From Paenibacillus sp. BSR1-1 (lineage in GTDB: Bacteria; Bacillota; Bacilli; Bacillales; Cytobacillaceae), in NCBI RefSeq assembly GCF_030403775.1, contig NZ_JAQMWQ010000010.1, forward strand, positions 62,001-126,000: a DNA stretch of 64,000 nt, written 5' to 3'. A program made the position numbers and the translations under genes. Position 1 is the first letter of the stretch. Every line of letters begins with the position of its first letter. A model generated the notes under the pieces. That model had not been told where the DNA came from. It saw only the letters and a program-made list of their open reading frames with translations, and searched no databases. Of the stretch, positions 61,801 through 64,000 are shown piece by piece.

Positions 61801-62043
61801 TTCCGTAATCAGAAAATGAAGGCAGTCATTAATCTGCCAAACCAAGGCCGAAATAAACTGAAATTTGGTTTTCAAATTCGGGAGCAGGCGATACGGTATA
61901 AGGTGCCGGTTTACACACATTTGGATACGGTGGAAGCGACCATTGGTTTACAAAAAGGTCCGATTACTAATCTTGATGTCCGCTCAGTAAGCGAATTTTA
62001 CAATTTGAATGAAAGAGGTGCCGTTCATGCTAGAAGCCATTAA
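58807..62043 (+). CDS. carB: Carbamoyl-phosphate synthase large subunit (arginine-specific)
   Basis: 1078 residues, overlapping carA by 14 bases. Two homologous ATP-grasp halves, each opening with a glycine-rich motif: [20 protein letters not shown] and [20 protein letters not shown]. The metal/ATP segments [20 protein letters not shown] and [20 protein letters not shown] are present. The oligomerisation segment lies between, and an MGS-like allosteric domain ends the chain. It makes carbamoyl phosphate from bicarbonate, ATP and CarA-derived ammonia for argF. Confidence 0.96.
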   Translation: [1078 protein letters not shown]

Positions 62044-62992
62044 GTTGAACGAGAATAAATTACAATTTAAAGGAAAAGATTTTTTACAGCTTTCTGACTT
62101 CAGTCCAGAGGAAATCCTATTTCTTCTGGATGAGGCTCAGGAACTGAAGGCTATGCAAAAACAGGGTAAACCACATCCATACTTAAGCGGGAAAGTATTG
62201 GGAATGATATTTGAAAAATCTTCGACACGTACTAGGGTATCCTTTGAAGTTGGCATGCTTCAGCTCGGGGGCCATGCGATATTCTTAAGTTCACGTGATA
62301 TTCAGCTTGGAAGAGGCGAAAGTATTTCCGATACGGCAAAAGTATTATCGCGCTATGTTGATGGCTTAATGATCCGTACTTTTGGCCATGAATCGGTTGA
62401 AGAATTAGCAGAGCATGCTTCTATCCCCGTTATTAATGGTTTAACGGATTTGCAGCATCCAACCCAAGTAATGGCAGACCTTTTAACCATACTTGAACAT
62501 AAAGGAAAATTGGCCGGATTAAAGCTTTGCTATATTGGGGACGGAAACAATAATATGGCACATTCCTTAATGGAAGGCGCGGTGAAAGTGGGAATGGATA
62601 TTAGCATTGCCAGTCCCCCTGGATATTTGCCTAATGGAAAAATTACTGAAAAGGCAATTAAAGTAGGAAAACAATATGGCGGCACAGTTATGATTACCAA
62701 TGATCCAGTTGAAGCTGTGAAGGGTGCCGATGTCATTGTGACTGATGTATGGACCAGTATGGGTCAGGAAGAAGAAACAGAAAAGAGACTTAAGGATTTC
62801 GCATCCTATCAGGTTAATAAAGAGCTTTGTCAGTATGCCAAAGATGATTTCATCTTCTTGCACTGTTTACCGGCACATCCCGGTGAAGAGGTAACGGCCG
62901 AAATCATTGACGGGCCACATTCCGTTGTTTTTGATGAAGCAGAAAACCGTTTACACGCACAAAAAGCAATTTTAAAATTATTACTAGCATAA
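62027..62992 (+). CDS. argF: Ornithine carbamoyltransferase
   Basis: 321 residues from the ATG at 62027 (AAAGAGGTG nine bases upstream), overlapping the carB end by 17 bases. The carbamoyl-phosphate site FEKSSTRTRVSFEVGMLQLG, HPTQVMADLLTILEH, the ornithine motif VWTSMGQEEETEKR (usually SMG) and the catalytic FLHCLPAHPGEEVTAE are intact. It forms citrulline. Confidence 0.97.
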   Translation: MLEAIKLNENKLQFKGKDFLQLSDFSPEEILFLLDEAQELKAMQKQGKPHPYLSGKVLGMIFEKSSTRTRVSFEVGMLQLGGHAIFLSSRDIQLGRGESISDTAKVLSRYVDGLMIRTFGHESVEELAEHASIPVINGLTDLQHPTQVMADLLTILEHKGKLAGLKLCYIGDGNNNMAHSLMEGAVKVGMDISIASPPGYLPNGKITEKAIKVGKQYGGTVMITNDPVEAVKGADVIVTDVWTSMGQEEETEKRLKDFASYQVNKELCQYAKDDFIFLHCLPAHPGEEVTAEIIDGPHSVVFDEAENRLHAQKAILKLLLA

Positions 62993-63015
62993 TAGTATTT
63001 ATTTTTTTGAGATAT

Positions 63016-63053
63016 AGTGTATAATAATTCTATAGATTGAATAATAATACACA
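63016..63053 (+). promoter_or_regulatory. Two ARG boxes and promoter region before argG
   Basis: AGTGTATAATAATTCTAT (63016-63033) and ATTGAATAATAATACACA (63036-63053) resemble ARG boxes with centres 20 bp apart, the same layout as before argC. TATAAT at 63020-63025 may be a -10 element. This suggests that argG has its own ArgR-controlled promoter despite following argF by 83 bases. Confidence 0.65.
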
Positions 63054-63075
63054 CAAACGTAAGGAGATATTAAAA

Positions 63076-64000
63076 ATGGCGAAAGAGAAAATTGTTTTAG
63101 CCTATTCAGGCGGTTTAGATACTTCGGTTTCGGTTAAATGGATTCAGGAAAAATACGGATATGATGTTATTGCATTAGGTCTGGATGTTGGTGAAGGAAA
63201 AGATCTTGAAGCAATTAAAAATAAAGCCTTAAACGTTGGCGCTATAAAAGCCATCATGATCGATGCTAAAGAATTATTAGCAAAGGAGTATATTCTTCCT
63301 GCTTTAAAGGCGAATTGCTTATATGAAGGGAAATACCCGCTTTCATCTGCTCTTTCACGCCCATTAATTTCAAAATTACTAGTTGAGGTTGCAGAACAAG
63401 AGGGTGCTGCAGCAGTAGCACACGGCTGTACAGGTAAAGGAAATGACCAGGTTCGCTTTGAGGTTTCTGTTCAAGCATTGAACCCTAGTTTAAAAGTGGT
63501 CGCTCCGGTTCGTGAATGGGGCATGACACGTGATGAGGAAATTAAGTATGCGCAGGAAAACGGTATTCCAATCCCTGTTGATTTGGATAATCCATTCTCA
63601 ATTGATGCTAATATCTGGGGACGTGCCTGTGAGGCAGGAGTTCTTGAAGATCCATGGGCAGAAGCACCTGAAGAAGCATACGACTGGACAAATCCTATTG
63701 AACTAACTCCAGACCAGGCGGAGTATGTTGAAATTGAATTTGAACAAGGGGTTCCTGTTGCACTTAATGGTGAAAAACTTCCTTTAGTGCAATTAATCGA
63801 AGCGTTGAACACTCTTGGCGGCAAACATGGTGTAGGCCGAATTGATCATATTGAAAATAGATTAGTAGGAATCAAATCGCGCGAAGTCTATGAAAATCCT
63901 GCTGCGTTAATTTTAATTAATGCACATAAGGAATTAGAGTTTTTAACATTGACTCGTGAGGTAACACAATTTAAAACACAGGTTGAGCAGCAGATGGCAA
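63076..64000 (+). CDS. argG: Argininosuccinate synthase (3' end beyond window)
   Basis: ATG at 63076 with AAGGAGAT upstream; 308 codons are visible of about 400. The ATP pyrophosphatase P-loop [20 protein letters not shown] is at the N-terminus, and [29 protein letters not shown] and [20 protein letters not shown] are typical. It joins citrulline and aspartate. Placement after argF would put all arginine steps but argH (possibly just beyond the window) in one locus. Confidence 0.97.
   Translation, partial: MAKEKIVLAYSGGLDTSVSVKWIQEKYGYDVIALGLDVGEGKDLEAIKNKALNVGAIKAIMIDAKELLAKEYILPALKANCLYEGKYPLSSALSRPLISKLLVEVAEQEGAAAVAHGCTGKGNDQVRFEVSVQALNPSLKVVAPVREWGMTRDEEIKYAQENGIPIPVDLDNPFSIDANIWGRACEAGVLEDPWAEAPEEAYDWTNPIELTPDQAEYVEIEFEQGVPVALNGEKLPLVQLIEALNTLGGKHGVGRIDHIENRLVGIKSREVYENPAALILINAHKELEFLTLTREVTQFKTQVEQQMA

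Overview
This window is a chromosomal segment of a low-GC, Gram-positive, spore-forming member of the Bacillaceae (Bacillus sensu lato; the sequence alone does not settle the genus). The evidence is the AGGAGG-type ribosome binding sites, frequent TTG/GTG starts, the SinI/SinR pair, the spore-cortex enzyme PdaA, and a run of genes that are recognisable homologues of the Bacillus subtilis yfk/yfj region (YfkK, YfkH, YfkF, YfkE, YfkD, PdaA=YfjS, YfjP, RlmCD=YfjO, a YfjN-like Dus) in much the same order. No rRNA, tRNA, CRISPR array, prophage or intact insertion sequence was seen.

Layout. 1-1.9 kb: the 3'-truncated BAX-inhibitor-type channel gene (yetJ), mscL, then a preQ1-I riboswitch with terminator controlling queF. 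1.9-5.8 kb: a LuxR-type regulator divergent from a three-gene secreted/membrane operon (DUF6230, DUF6114, and a secreted protein with nine proline-rich heptad repeats), with an 18-bp perfect palindrome between them. 5.8-13.7 kb: ampS, an MFS transporter, topB, hutH with a hairpin leader, and small hypotheticals. 13.8-14.9 kb: a class-I cyclic-di-GMP riboswitch directly upstream of a short, easily missed sinI-like gene that converges on sinR; this is the most interesting regulatory locus here. 15.1-34.2 kb: the yfk/yfj-like block with methionine aminopeptidase, a P-type metal ATPase, a Ca2+/H+ exchanger, a class I fumarase, pdaA, rlmCD, an ABC-F ATPase and a dihydrouridine synthase. 34.2-43.4 kb: a CwlO-like endopeptidase with a WalR-type box, an acetoacetate decarboxylase/CoA-transferase module, a POT peptide transporter, a truncated UvrC-like nuclease, and a MerR/TipAS regulator. 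43.5-53.2 kb: an AidB-like acyl-CoA dehydrogenase, a five-gene peptide ABC transporter operon, and a fused shikimate kinase-dehydroquinate dehydratase. 53.3-64 kb: the arginine cluster argC-argJ-argB-argD-carA-carB-argF followed by argG (cut by the window end), with paired ARG boxes before argC and again before argG.

The strongest unexplained structure is a family of intergenic arrays built on the word TTGTAGAAT repeated every 21 nt (two DNA helical turns), at about 26.28-26.71 kb and 51.05-51.25 kb. The first array has a superimposed 124-nt higher-order repeat. A second dispersed palindromic word (GGTGTCAGGCACC) occurs at 5.8 and 42.5 kb, with a related terminator at 45.2 kb.

Functionally, the arginine genes give a complete route from N-acetylglutamate to argininosuccinate with their own carbamoyl-phosphate synthetase. 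The adc/CoA-transferase module points to acetoacetate-to-acetone chemistry. The riboswitch-sinI-sinR arrangement would couple c-di-GMP directly to the SinR biofilm switch.
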